Of a stretch of 64,000 nucleotides of DNA, positions 54,957 through 62,992 are shown piece by piece. The stretch comes from an uncultured Oscillospiraceae bacterium (GTDB lineage: Bacteria > Bacillota > Clostridia > Oscillospirales > Oscillospiraceae). Numbering within the stretch: position 1 is the first letter of the stretch; each line of letters starts with the position of its first letter. The DNA lies in contig CAJUPU010000004.1 of assembly GCA_910588495.1 (NCBI GenBank), positions 1 through 64,000 of the forward strand. The letters run 5' to 3'. The position numbers and the translations under genes were made by a program. Under the pieces are notes generated by a model that had not been told where the DNA came from, did not search any database, and saw nothing but the letters and a program-made list of their open reading frames with translations.

Positions 54957-56537
54957 ATGAGCCAAGAGCCAAACACCACCTTGAACCGGGCCAAGCCCTA
55001 TCAGCTGGTGCTGTTCCCCCTGAACAACGGCGCCACCAACGTGTATTTTGTGCTGATCTTGTCCTATGTGGCCCAGTTCGGCTCCAGTATTTTGAAGCTG
55101 GGCATGTTCGCCTCCATCATGGTGACGGTCATGCGGGTGGCCGACGCGGTCACCGACCCCATCATCGGGGCCATGATGGACCGCACCAGCACCAAGATCG
55201 GCAAGTTCCGGCCCTTCATGATCCTGGGCAGCGCCGTCATGGCGGTGAGCGTGGTCTGCCTGTATATCCTGACCCCGCTGATCCCCGAGTCCGTGATGTG
55301 GGCGCGCTACGCGGCCTTCGTGGCGGTCTACTTCGTGTGGGTCATCGGCTACACCTTCCAGACCTCCTGCACCCGGGCGGGCCAGACCGTGCTCACCAAC
55401 GATCCCAACCAGCGGCCCATGTTCACCATCTTCAACACGGTGGGCAGCCTTTTGGGCATGGGCGTCATGCAGTTCATGATCCCGCTGGTGAAGGGGATGT
55501 ACGACGTGAAGGACGAGGCGGGCAATGTGATCGTGTCCGGCTACTCCGACCCCGCGGTGTTCCGCATCATCACCCCCATCGGCATCGCCATCTCCGTGCT
55601 GCTCACCATCCTGGCCATCATCGGCATCGCCGAGAAGGACAACCCGAAATATTTCGGCGTGGGCGGCCAGCAGGAGAAGGTGAAGATGTCCGAGTACCTG
55701 GAGATCATCCGGGACAACAAGCCCATGCAGCGCCTCATGGTGGCCGGCGCGGGGTGCAAGCTGGCCCTGGCCATCGCCACCAACACCACGGTCCTGTTAG
55801 CGCTCTACGGGATCTTGATGGGCAATTATAACTCCCTGTATCTGCCCATGATGGTGCTGGGCTATGTGTGCGCGGTGCCCTTCTTCCTGCTGTCCATGCG
55901 CACCTCCCAGAAACTGGGCCAGCGGGCCTCCCTGATCCGCTATGTGTCGGTGGCGCTCATCTGCTATGTGGGCGTGCTGGCCCTGCTGCTGATGAGCGAC
56001 CACGGCGACCCGGCCCGGATGCTGGCCTTCCCCTTCCAGGGGGGCGGGGCCATCAACCTGTACACCATCCTGTTCATCGTGTGCTTCGGCATCGGCTACG
56101 GGGCCTACTACGCCACCGCCGATATGCCCATCCCCATGGTGGCCGACTGCTCCGATTACGAGACCTACCGCTCGGGTAAATATATCCCCGGCATCATGGG
56201 CACCCTGTTCTCTCTGGTGGATAAGCTGGTATCTTCCCTGGCCCAGACCCTGGTGGCGTTCATCTTCCTGATCTTCGCCGGCCTCAGCGACCTGCCCACC
56301 GACAGCACGCCCTATTCCGGCGGCATCAAGGTGGCGGTGATCGTCATGTTCTGCGTGATCCCCATGCTGGCCTGGGGGGCGACGCTGCTGGCCATGAAGG
56401 GCTACACCCTGACGGGGGAGAAGATGAAGACCATCCAGGCGGTGAACGCCGCCCGGAAGGAGGCCGTGGCGGGCGGCATGAGCCTGGAACGGGCCATGAA
56501 GGAAATTACGGACGATACGGTGAAAACAGAAGCGTGA
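54957..56537 (+). CDS. GPH-family (glycoside-pentoside-hexuronide) cation symporter
   Basis: 526 residues, about 12 membrane segments. Typical MFS_2/GPH motifs are present: NNGATNVYFVLILSYVAQFG early, VTDPIIGAMMDRTSTKIGKF then RPFMILG (about 65-90, the conserved DxxxGxxxDRTxxxxGrxRP loop), and DCSDYETYRSGKYIPGIMGT (about 398-417). It imports glycosides or hexuronides with Na+ or H+. Ribosome site GGAGGAGAGTCC. The final codons GAA GCG TGA are the first bases of the GC-rich repeat copy B, so the repeat supplies its stop. Delivers substrate for the cytoplasmic GH2 enzyme. Confidence 0.94.
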   Translation: MSQEPNTTLNRAKPYQLVLFPLNNGATNVYFVLILSYVAQFGSSILKLGMFASIMVTVMRVADAVTDPIIGAMMDRTSTKIGKFRPFMILGSAVMAVSVVCLYILTPLIPESVMWARYAAFVAVYFVWVIGYTFQTSCTRAGQTVLTNDPNQRPMFTIFNTVGSLLGMGVMQFMIPLVKGMYDVKDEAGNVIVSGYSDPAVFRIITPIGIAISVLLTILAIIGIAEKDNPKYFGVGGQQEKVKMSEYLEIIRDNKPMQRLMVAGAGCKLALAIATNTTVLLALYGILMGNYNSLYLPMMVLGYVCAVPFFLLSMRTSQKLGQRASLIRYVSVALICYVGVLALLLMSDHGDPARMLAFPFQGGGAINLYTILFIVCFGIGYGAYYATADMPIPMVADCSDYETYRSGKYIPGIMGTLFSLVDKLVSSLAQTLVAFIFLIFAGLSDLPTDSTPYSGGIKVAVIVMFCVIPMLAWGATLLAMKGYTLTGEKMKTIQAVNAARKEAVAGGMSLERAMKEITDDTVKTEA

Positions 56538-56661
56538 GCGTAGGCTGGCAGGCCCGGGTGGACCGGAGCGAGGCCGAGCGCAGGGCCGCGCAGCGGCCTG
56601 GAGACCAGGCCGAGTCGGAGGGAAGCCGGGCTGTCGAGCCAGCCCAACGCGAGCGTGACAA
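56529..56661 (+). repeat. GC-rich modular repeat, copy B
   Basis: Begins GAAGCGTGAGCGTAGGCTGG and ends CAACGCGAGCGTGACAA. Very close to copy A (54751-54885) along its length, with the same internal GCGAGGCCGAGCGC and GACCAGGCCGAGTCGGAGGG blocks. Its first nine bases encode the last two residues and stop of the symporter. Confidence 0.87.
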
Positions 56662-56665
56662 CCAA

Positions 56666-56796
56666 GAAGCGTGAGCGTAGGCGCATAGGGGAGCTTGGAG
56701 CAGAGCGAGGACAAAAGCCGGCCGCCGGAGTGCGGCGGGTTTTGTCCGAGACGGAGCGAAAGCGACCCGGCTATGCGCCCAACGCGAACGTGACAA
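56666..56796 (+). repeat. GC-rich modular repeat, copy C (same borders, different interior)
   Basis: Starts GAAGCGTGAGCGTAGGCGCA and ends GCGCCCAACGCGAACGTGACAA like copies A and B, but the interior is different (GCATAGGGGAGCTTGGAGCA; GGACAAAAGCCGGCC/GCGGGTTTTGTCC hairpin). It lies four bases after copy B; together they fill the gap to the SDR gene. Shared ends plus exchangeable centres suggest a modular element. Confidence 0.82.
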
Positions 56797-56817
56797 CGAA
56801 ACGAGGAGGACACAAAT

Positions 56818-57663
56818 ATGATAGATCTGCCCTTGAACATCGATTTTTCCGGCAAGGTGGTGGTGGTCACCGGCGCGGGCGGCGTGCTGTGCGGCACCAT
56901 GGCCAAAGCCTTCGCCCAGGCGGGGGCCAAAGTCGCCGCCCTGGACCTGAACGAGGAGGCGGTGAAGGCCCTGGCCGATGAGTGCAAAGCGGAGGGCTTC
57001 ACCTGCGAGGGCTACAAGGCCAACGTGCTGGAGCCGGAGGCCCTGGAGGCCGTCCACCAGCAGGTGCTGAAGGATTTGGGCCCCTGCGACATCCTGGTGA
57101 ACGGGGCGGGGGGCAACAACCCCCGGGCCACCACCGACAACGAGTACCAGCACGAGTGGTCTGAGGGCAAAAAGGGCTTCTTCGACCTGGACGCGGGGGG
57201 CGTGGACTTCGTGTTCAAGCTGAACTTCCAGGGCACCCTCCTGCCCACCCAGACCTTTGCCAAGGACATGGTGGCGCGCAAGTCCGGCGTGATCTTGAAC
57301 GTGGGCTCCATGAACGGCTATATCCCGCTGACCAAGATCCCCGCCTACTCCGGGGCCAAGGCCGCCATCAGCAACTTCACCCAGTGGCTGGCCACCCACT
57401 TCGCCAAGTCCGGCATCCGGTGCAACGCCATCGCCCCCGGCTTCCTGGTGTCCAACCAGAACCGGAGACTGCTCTTCCACGAGGACGGCACCCCCACCCC
57501 CCGGTCCGCCAAGATCCTCGGCGGCACCCCCATGGGCCGCTATGTGGAGAGCGAGGAGCTGCTGGGCGGCGTGTTCTTCCTGTGCGACGACAGGGCCGCC
57601 GGGGCCATCACCGGCGTGGTGCTGCCCATCGACGCGGGATTCGCGGCGTATTCCGGCGTTTGA
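56818..57663 (+). CDS. SDR-family oxidoreductase, UxuB-like (D-mannonate/fructuronate oxidoreductase type)
   Basis: 281 residues. NAD(P)-binding VVVVTGAGGVLCGTMAKAFA (about 14-33), NGAGG (about 97), catalytic Ser/Tyr/Lys in VGSMNGYIPLTKIPAYSGAK (Tyr-x3-Lys about 177-181) and PGFLVSNQNRRLL after the active site, a block typical of the SDR mannonate oxidoreductases of Firmicutes. GTLLPTQTFAKDM supports this. It interconverts fructuronate and mannonate with NAD(H), implying hexuronate catabolism. GAGGAGGACACAAAT precedes the ATG. Confidence 0.87.
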   Translation: MIDLPLNIDFSGKVVVVTGAGGVLCGTMAKAFAQAGAKVAALDLNEEAVKALADECKAEGFTCEGYKANVLEPEALEAVHQQVLKDLGPCDILVNGAGGNNPRATTDNEYQHEWSEGKKGFFDLDAGGVDFVFKLNFQGTLLPTQTFAKDMVARKSGVILNVGSMNGYIPLTKIPAYSGAKAAISNFTQWLATHFAKSGIRCNAIAPGFLVSNQNRRLLFHEDGTPTPRSAKILGGTPMGRYVESEELLGGVFFLCDDRAAGAITGVVLPIDAGFAAYSGV

Positions 57664-57760
57664 ACGCGCCGGTCCGCATAGTTTGAAAGGGGGTGGCGGC
57701 GGACATAGACCACGCCGGAAACGACGCAGACAGAAGTAGTGATCAAAGGAGGAGTTCAAG

Positions 57761-60700
57761 TTGAAAAAGACCGGCCTCTGGCGAGGACTCACCAGCCTTT
57801 TGTGCTTCATCCTCGCCATCTCCATCATCCTGGGCAATGTCCTGGAGGCCAACGCGGGCACCATCGACACTTACCTGGGGACCCTCAGCGAGGAGTTCGT
57901 CTCGGAAAATACCCCGGACGATCCTCTGTATGACAAATTCACCCCCCCGGCGGAGTTTTTGAACGCCGACGGCACGGGCAACTCCAACGCCCTGATCGCG
58001 GCGGCCATCGACCTGGGCCGCCGGGAGGCGGCGGAGGGCAGCGTCCTGCTGAAGAACGAGAACGGCGCTCTGCCCCTGGGCTCCGGGTCCAGCGTGACCC
58101 TGCTGGGCATCCGCTCTCACAAGAACCTGCTGGGCTCCAGCTTCGGCGTGAAGGCCCAGGGGCCCTTCATCAGCCTGGAGCAGGCTCTGAGCAAGGACAA
58201 GACCGACTTTGCCAACACCATGTCCTGGTCCGTGGGTTCTCGGGGGGCCCCTCCGGGAGCCACCGTGGGCACCGCCTGGGCAGGCGATGAGTTCGGCTTC
58301 GAGGGGGCCGGGTTCCAGCTGAACCAGACCATGATCGACGTGTATGAGACGCTGAGCCAGAGCGAGAAGTACACCCACTACGAGAACGAGCCCGCCGCCG
58401 AGGTCTACGACCCCGGCGAGCCCTCGATCGATGAGATCGAGGGCGTCGATCCCGGCTTCCGCTCCAGCTTCGCCCAGTACGGCGACGCGGCCATCGTGGT
58501 GATCGCCCGTCCCAGCTCCGAGTCTGTGGACTACCTGCCCGGCGGCGTGGCCGACGGCCTGGATTTCGAGCACGGCGAGCCCTTCTCCCTGACCAAGAAC
58601 GAGCGGGACGCCATCGAGCTGGCCAAGGAGTGCTCCGACAAGGTGATCGTCCTCATCTCCAGCTCCGCCTCGGTGGAGATCGGCTCCTTGAAGGACGATC
58701 CCGAGGTGGACGCGATCATGTGGATCGGCGCCCCCGGCTGCTATGGGATGCTGGGCGTGGCGGACCTGCTGTGCGGCCGGGTCAGCCCCTCCGGCGGCCT
58801 GTTCGACATCTTCACCGCCTATAACATGTCCGCCCCCGCCATGCAGAACATGGGCAAGATGTACTACGCCAACACTGAGGGCACCATCACCCGCTCCGGC
58901 GGCGTGATGTCCTTCACCCCCGGCGCCTACACCATCGAGGCGGAAGGCATGTACGTGGGCTACCGGTACTACGAGACCCGGTATTATGACTGCGTGGCCG
59001 GCACCGGCAAGGCCGATTCCTCCGCCGGGACCTACGCCTCCAAGGGCGGCTGGAACTACGGAGACGAGGTGACCTACGGCTTCGGCTACGGCCTGAGCTA
59101 CACCACCTTCGACTTCGACCTCCAGGGCGAGCCCAAGTTCGAGATCTCCACCGACCCGGAGACCGGCGCCCCCAGCGCCTACGCCACCTTCAGCGTGAAG
59201 GTGACCAACACCGGCTCCGCCGCGGGCAAGACCCCGGTGCAGATCTACGGCCAGGCCCCCTACACCCAGGGCGGCGTGGAGAAGCCCGCCATCCAGCTGC
59301 TGAACTTCGAGAAGTCCGGCGTGCTGGCCCCCGGCGCCTCCGAGACGGTGGAGGTGAAGGTGGACCTGCAGTTCATCGCCAGCTATGACGAGAACTACGA
59401 CAACGGCGACGGCACCAAGGGCACCTATATCATGGATCCCGGCGACTACTATTTCGCGGTGGGCAACGGCGCCCACGACGCGCTCAACCACATCATGGCC
59501 GCCCAGGGCATGGACGAGACCAAGATGGTGGGCCAGGGCAGCGCCGACCAGGCCTATGTCAAGGCCATCGACGAGAGCTTCATCTCCAAGACCCTGTTCT
59601 CCGTGTCCAAGACGGGCTACAAGATCTCCAACCAGCTGCCCTACGCCGACTGGAACTACTACCAGCCCGGCGAGGTCACCTACCTCAGCCGCGCCGACTG
59701 GGAGGGCACCTATCCCAAGAGCTACACCGATATGACCCTCACCAGCCAGGAGCTGATCGACGCGCTCAACGGCAAGCTCTACGACCTTCAGACCGGCGAC
59801 GACACCTCCGACATCAAATGGGGCCAGGACAACGGCATCAAGTTCTATGAGATGTTCGGCAAGGAGTACGACGATCCCATGTGGGATCGGCTGCTGGACC
59901 AGCTGACCATGGAAGAGGCCATGTATATCTTCACCTTCGGCGGTCCGTCCATCCCCGGCGCGGAGTCCATCGGCACCGTGGAGACCTATATGACCGAGAA
60001 CGCGGGCAACGGCATCGCCGTCAACCTGAACGCCTCCAAGGACCCCGGCGCGCCCTGGGCCATCCCCGCCAGCGACCCCAACGGCAACTGGCACCCCGAG
60101 GTGTTCGCCAACGCCCCCATGGGCGCGTCCACCTTCAACCCCGAGCTCATGTATGAGCTGGGCCAGTTCGAGGGCATCGAGTCGCTGTTCACCGGCATCA
60201 ACATCCTGTGGGGCCCCGGCCTGAACACCCATCGCCACGCCTACAACGGCCGCAACGGCGAGTATTACTCCGAGGATCCCGTCCTGTCCGGCGTGGCGGC
60301 CATGGAGTTCGCCATCGGCGCGCTGGAGTACGGCCTGGTGGCCGCCCCCAAGCACTTCGCCTTCAACGACCAGGAGTCCGAGCGGGGCGGCGTGTCCCCC
60401 TGGATGACCGAGCAGCGGGCCCGGGAGGTGGAGCTGCGGGCCTATCAGATCGCCTTTGAGGCCAGCAAGTACGACACCGACGATTTCGACGCGGGCATGC
60501 GGGGCCTGATGACCTCCTTCTCCAAGATCGGCGCCATCGAGTGCACCTGCAGCTACGGCCTGATGACCGAGATCCTGGCCAACGAGTGGGGCTTCATCGG
60601 CTACGCCGTTACCGACATCTACGACGACACCGACCTGTGGACCGCCGTGCTCAACTCCGGCACCACCTGCTTCGACACCCGGGGCCAGTCCGGCTTCTAC

Positions 60701-61006
60701 AAGATCACCACCCTGGAGAACTGCTCGTTGTTCGCCAACCAGGTGCAGCCCTATAAGCTGACCTCCAGCCTCATCGAGGGCGACCGCGCCCTCCAGCTCA
60801 AGCTGAAGGACGCCGCCCACAAGAACATCTACTCCTGGACCGTGAGCCATCTGATGAACCGCTACAATTCCACCACCCGCATCGAGTCCCGCCTGCCCTG
60901 GTGGAGGGCGCTCTACAAGGGCGTTCAGATCGGCTCGGGCGTGCTGGCCGCGGCCTGCGGCGCGATGTACGTCGTGTCCTCCATGAAGAAGAAGGAGGGG
61001 AACTGA
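57761..61006 (+). CDS. Glycoside hydrolase family 3 with reversed domain order and terminal membrane anchors
   Basis: 1081 residues; TTG start with AAAGGAGGAGTTCAAG upstream. An N-terminal hydrophobic segment (about 7-28) is followed by the alpha/beta sandwich (AAEGSVLLKNENGALPL about 87), an FnIII-like domain (FSVKVTNTGSAAGKTPVQIY about 475) and only then the TIM barrel (LTMEEAMYIFTFGGPSIPGA about 717). Nucleophile is probably Asp952 in FIGYAVTDIYDD. This sandwich-first order is known from Ruminococcus/Butyrivibrio-type beta-glucosidases. A second membrane segment at the very C-terminus (about 1052-1073) ends in KKKEGN. The enzyme is thus probably held at the outer face by both ends. Confidence 0.9.
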   Translation: MKKTGLWRGLTSLLCFILAISIILGNVLEANAGTIDTYLGTLSEEFVSENTPDDPLYDKFTPPAEFLNADGTGNSNALIAAAIDLGRREAAEGSVLLKNENGALPLGSGSSVTLLGIRSHKNLLGSSFGVKAQGPFISLEQALSKDKTDFANTMSWSVGSRGAPPGATVGTAWAGDEFGFEGAGFQLNQTMIDVYETLSQSEKYTHYENEPAAEVYDPGEPSIDEIEGVDPGFRSSFAQYGDAAIVVIARPSSESVDYLPGGVADGLDFEHGEPFSLTKNERDAIELAKECSDKVIVLISSSASVEIGSLKDDPEVDAIMWIGAPGCYGMLGVADLLCGRVSPSGGLFDIFTAYNMSAPAMQNMGKMYYANTEGTITRSGGVMSFTPGAYTIEAEGMYVGYRYYETRYYDCVAGTGKADSSAGTYASKGGWNYGDEVTYGFGYGLSYTTFDFDLQGEPKFEISTDPETGAPSAYATFSVKVTNTGSAAGKTPVQIYGQAPYTQGGVEKPAIQLLNFEKSGVLAPGASETVEVKVDLQFIASYDENYDNGDGTKGTYIMDPGDYYFAVGNGAHDALNHIMAAQGMDETKMVGQGSADQAYVKAIDESFISKTLFSVSKTGYKISNQLPYADWNYYQPGEVTYLSRADWEGTYPKSYTDMTLTSQELIDALNGKLYDLQTGDDTSDIKWGQDNGIKFYEMFGKEYDDPMWDRLLDQLTMEEAMYIFTFGGPSIPGAESIGTVETYMTENAGNGIAVNLNASKDPGAPWAIPASDPNGNWHPEVFANAPMGASTFNPELMYELGQFEGIESLFTGINILWGPGLNTHRHAYNGRNGEYYSEDPVLSGVAAMEFAIGALEYGLVAAPKHFAFNDQESERGGVSPWMTEQRAREVELRAYQIAFEASKYDTDDFDAGMRGLMTSFSKIGAIECTCSYGLMTEILANEWGFIGYAVTDIYDDTDLWTAVLNSGTTCFDTRGQSGFYKITTLENCSLFANQVQPYKLTSSLIEGDRALQLKLKDAAHKNIYSWTVSHLMNRYNSTTRIESRLPWWRALYKGVQIGSGVLAAACGAMYVVSSMKKKEGN

Positions 61007-61007
61007 T

Positions 61008-61445
61008 ATGTTGAAGAAACTGACCACCGGCGGCTATCTCAACGTGCTGGCCGCTGTCCTGGGCGTGGTGGGCGCGGTGCTCACCATCGTCAGCGGCACC
61101 ATGAGCGTGGACAACCAGCTGAGCGGCCTGCCCATGCTGGCGGCCGCGGCCTTCGCGGGGGCGGCGCTGTGTGTGCTGGCCGTCTGGGCCCCCGCCCGCT
61201 TCGGCAACTTCGATTTGGTGAGCTCGGTGTCCATCTGGGCCGCCATCGCCGCCTACTGCTACGCCTTCGGCGGCGCGGTGGGCCAGCGGATCATGATGAT
61301 CGCGGGACTGTTCTCCTATAACTCCGGCAACACCATCGGCTGGAACGTGTTCTATGTGTCCGTGGGCGCCTGGGCGTGCCTGCTGGTGGGCTGTCTGGCG
61401 CTGGTCGCCAGCGGCTTCCTGCGCACCGTGAAGCAGGAGGGCTGA
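61008..61445 (+). CDS. Small membrane protein coupled to the GH3 gene
   Basis: 145 residues with four membrane segments (about 10-27, 37-58, 65-87, 106-134). It begins one base after the GH3 stop; GGAGGGGAACTGAT, inside the end of the GH3 gene, is its ribosome site, so the two are translationally linked. I recognise no family. It ends the glycan operon. By position it could assist anchoring or secretion of the GH3 enzyme; this is inference. Confidence 0.8.
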   Translation: MLKKLTTGGYLNVLAAVLGVVGAVLTIVSGTMSVDNQLSGLPMLAAAAFAGAALCVLAVWAPARFGNFDLVSSVSIWAAIAAYCYAFGGAVGQRIMMIAGLFSYNSGNTIGWNVFYVSVGAWACLLVGCLALVASGFLRTVKQEG

Positions 61446-61512
61446 GGGCCGGACCGGCCTGCGGCTGACGAAAAAAGATCCCGCCGGGGATGATACCGGC
61501 CTATAACGACGG

Positions 61513-61549
61513 AAAGGACCGCCTGACCATTTGGTCAGGCGGTCCTTTT
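61513..61549 (+). terminator. Terminator of the glycan operon
   Basis: A 16-nt inverted repeat (AAAGGACCGCCTGACC / GGTCAGGCGGTCCTTT) around ATTT, ending in a T-run and followed by ATTT. Confidence 0.88.
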
Positions 61550-61553
61550 ATTT

Positions 61554-61717
61554 AGAACCTGTATTCACAACCTCGATTCACCGTCTCGCCGGGTCTTTTC
61601 CCATCATGCGGCGTTGAATTTTCTTGAAATAAACACAATTATTCCTGCGAAAATTCGCCTTGCCTGACGGGAAAATCCCTCGGCCATCCGGCGATCTCGG
61701 CCGTGAATACAGGTTCT
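61554..61717 (+). repeat. 164-nt hairpin repeat, copy 3
   Basis: Nearly identical to the copies at 19394 and 36259, with perfect 15-bp ends AGAACCTGTATTCAC/GTGAATACAGGTTCT. It begins four bases after the glycan-operon terminator and ends 38 bp before the HAD gene stop, so it fills most of the 309-bp gap. Confidence 0.9.
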
Positions 61718-61754
61718 TATGGTACGAGAAACGTTCGTCCCAAGGGCGCACAGC

Positions 61755-62585
61755 TCAGCCGCTGAGGAGCTCCGCTTTCAAAAAGCGGGCCACGCCGTCC
61801 TCGTTGCAGCTGCCGATCGTCCCTGTGGCCCGCTCCTTGACGATGTCCAAAGCGTTGGCCACCGCGTAGCTCCGGTCGGCGATCTCGAACATGGACAGGT
61901 CGTTGAGGTTGTCGCCGAACACCACCAGCTCATCGCAGCCCAGCATCGTTTTCAGCCGGGTCAGGGTGTTGCGCTTGGAGGCCCGGTGGGAGAACACCTC
62001 CACGCAGTACAGCCCGTTGTAGATGTTCAGGTAAAAGGCGCAGCTCACCCCGTCCAGCGCCTCCACCGCCGATACCACCGGCTCCAGCGCCTCTCGGGCG
62101 CCGGTGCAGGCGAAGTAGAAGGCGCTGCCGCCGGATATCCGTGCGCCCAGGTCGGGCGCCATGGTCACCGCGGCGCAGCTCTCCAGCGCGCGCCTGCTGT
62201 AATACTGGGTCTGGCCGGTGAGGGCGGGGTCGTTATAATGGATGCTGATCTGCCCATCCGCGAAGGTATACAGGAACACCTTGACGTTGTGCCGGGCAAA
62301 GACATCCAGCACCCGGTGGGCGGCCTCGTCCGGAATGGTCTCGGCGGACAGGTATCGCTTGGCCTCGAAGTCATATAAGAACACGCCGTTGGTCAGTACG
62401 CTGGGGGCGTTCAGCCGCAGCGCCTCCAGCCGGCGGTCGCAGCCATAGGGCATACGGGCCGTGGCCACCGCGAACAGCGCGCCCCGCCGGATACATTCGT
62501 TCAGCAGCTGGACGGTGGCGGGGGTCAATGCCTTTTCCGTATTGAACAGCGTACCGTCCAGGTCAGACACGTAGAGCGTTTTCAT
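61755..62585 (-). CDS. HAD-superfamily (Cof-type) phosphatase
   Basis: 276 residues from ATG 62585 (GGAGGG nine bases upstream; ATG 62591 is closer than usual to it). Motif I is YVSDLDGTLF (about 4-13), motif II ATARMP (about 42), and motif IV VFGDNLNDLSMFEIAD (about 218-233) with ANALDIVKERAT. It is a C2-capped member that dephosphorylates sugar phosphates or similar metabolites. Terminated against the repeat; DUF1667 and FAD genes lie upstream on the same strand. Confidence 0.93.
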   Translation of the reverse strand: MKTLYVSDLDGTLFNTEKALTPATVQLLNECIRRGALFAVATARMPYGCDRRLEALRLNAPSVLTNGVFLYDFEAKRYLSAETIPDEAAHRVLDVFARHNVKVFLYTFADGQISIHYNDPALTGQTQYYSRRALESCAAVTMAPDLGARISGGSAFYFACTGAREALEPVVSAVEALDGVSCAFYLNIYNGLYCVEVFSHRASKRNTLTRLKTMLGCDELVVFGDNLNDLSMFEIADRSYAVANALDIVKERATGTIGSCNEDGVARFLKAELLSG

Positions 62586-62627
62586 CTGCATCGTCCCTCC
62601 GCTTTCCTGTGATCGCACCCGGCGGCA

Positions 62628-62990
62628 TCATGTCAGGACCTCCTGGGTCGAGATGATGTCCCGGCCGGTGCCGCACACATCGTGGAGGATCACGTCCCCC
62701 ACATGGACGGGCAGCTTCGCTTTATGGGCCATGATCTCCCTGGTGCAGTCGAACAACAGCCGTTTGGGGATGGGGCCGGAGGTCTTTACGCTGAACGGCT
62801 TCTCCCGTCCCTCGATGCGCATCAGACTGGTCAGCACCCGCAGGGGATCCACCGCCTCCTGCCGGGCGAAGGAGTCCCCCCGGGGGCAGACATTGCCGGA
62901 CACCGAGATCACACGGTCCCCCTCCACCACCGCGGTCAGGCGGCAGCCCATGGGACAGTTGATACAGATCAATTCCTTTTCCATGCTCAT
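62628..62990 (-). CDS. DUF1667 protein (FAD-oxidoreductase partner)
   Basis: 120 residues. N-terminal CINCPMGCRLTAVVEGDRVI and NVCPRGDSF give a four-Cys cluster, likely an iron-sulfur or zinc site. The rest (VLTSLMRIEG, FSVKTSGPIPK) matches DUF1667. It overlaps or abuts the stop of the FAD oxidoreductase gene (GTGATGATG), with GGAGG just before. In Firmicutes this pair accompanies a GlpA-like dehydrogenase and probably passes electrons from glycerol 3-phosphate or a related substrate. Start among the tandem ATGs is uncertain by a few codons. Confidence 0.87.
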   Translation of the reverse strand: MSMEKELICINCPMGCRLTAVVEGDRVISVSGNVCPRGDSFARQEAVDPLRVLTSLMRIEGREKPFSVKTSGPIPKRLLFDCTREIMAHKAKLPVHVGDVILHDVCGTGRDIISTQEVLT

Positions 62991-62992
62991 CA

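Noticed and set aside
57743..61027. 1094-codon open frame antisense to the GH3 gene
   Set aside because: Its His/Gly/Leu-rich protein is the mirror image of codon-biased GH3 coding DNA; no ribosome site or family motif, while the plus strand encodes a full GH3 enzyme.
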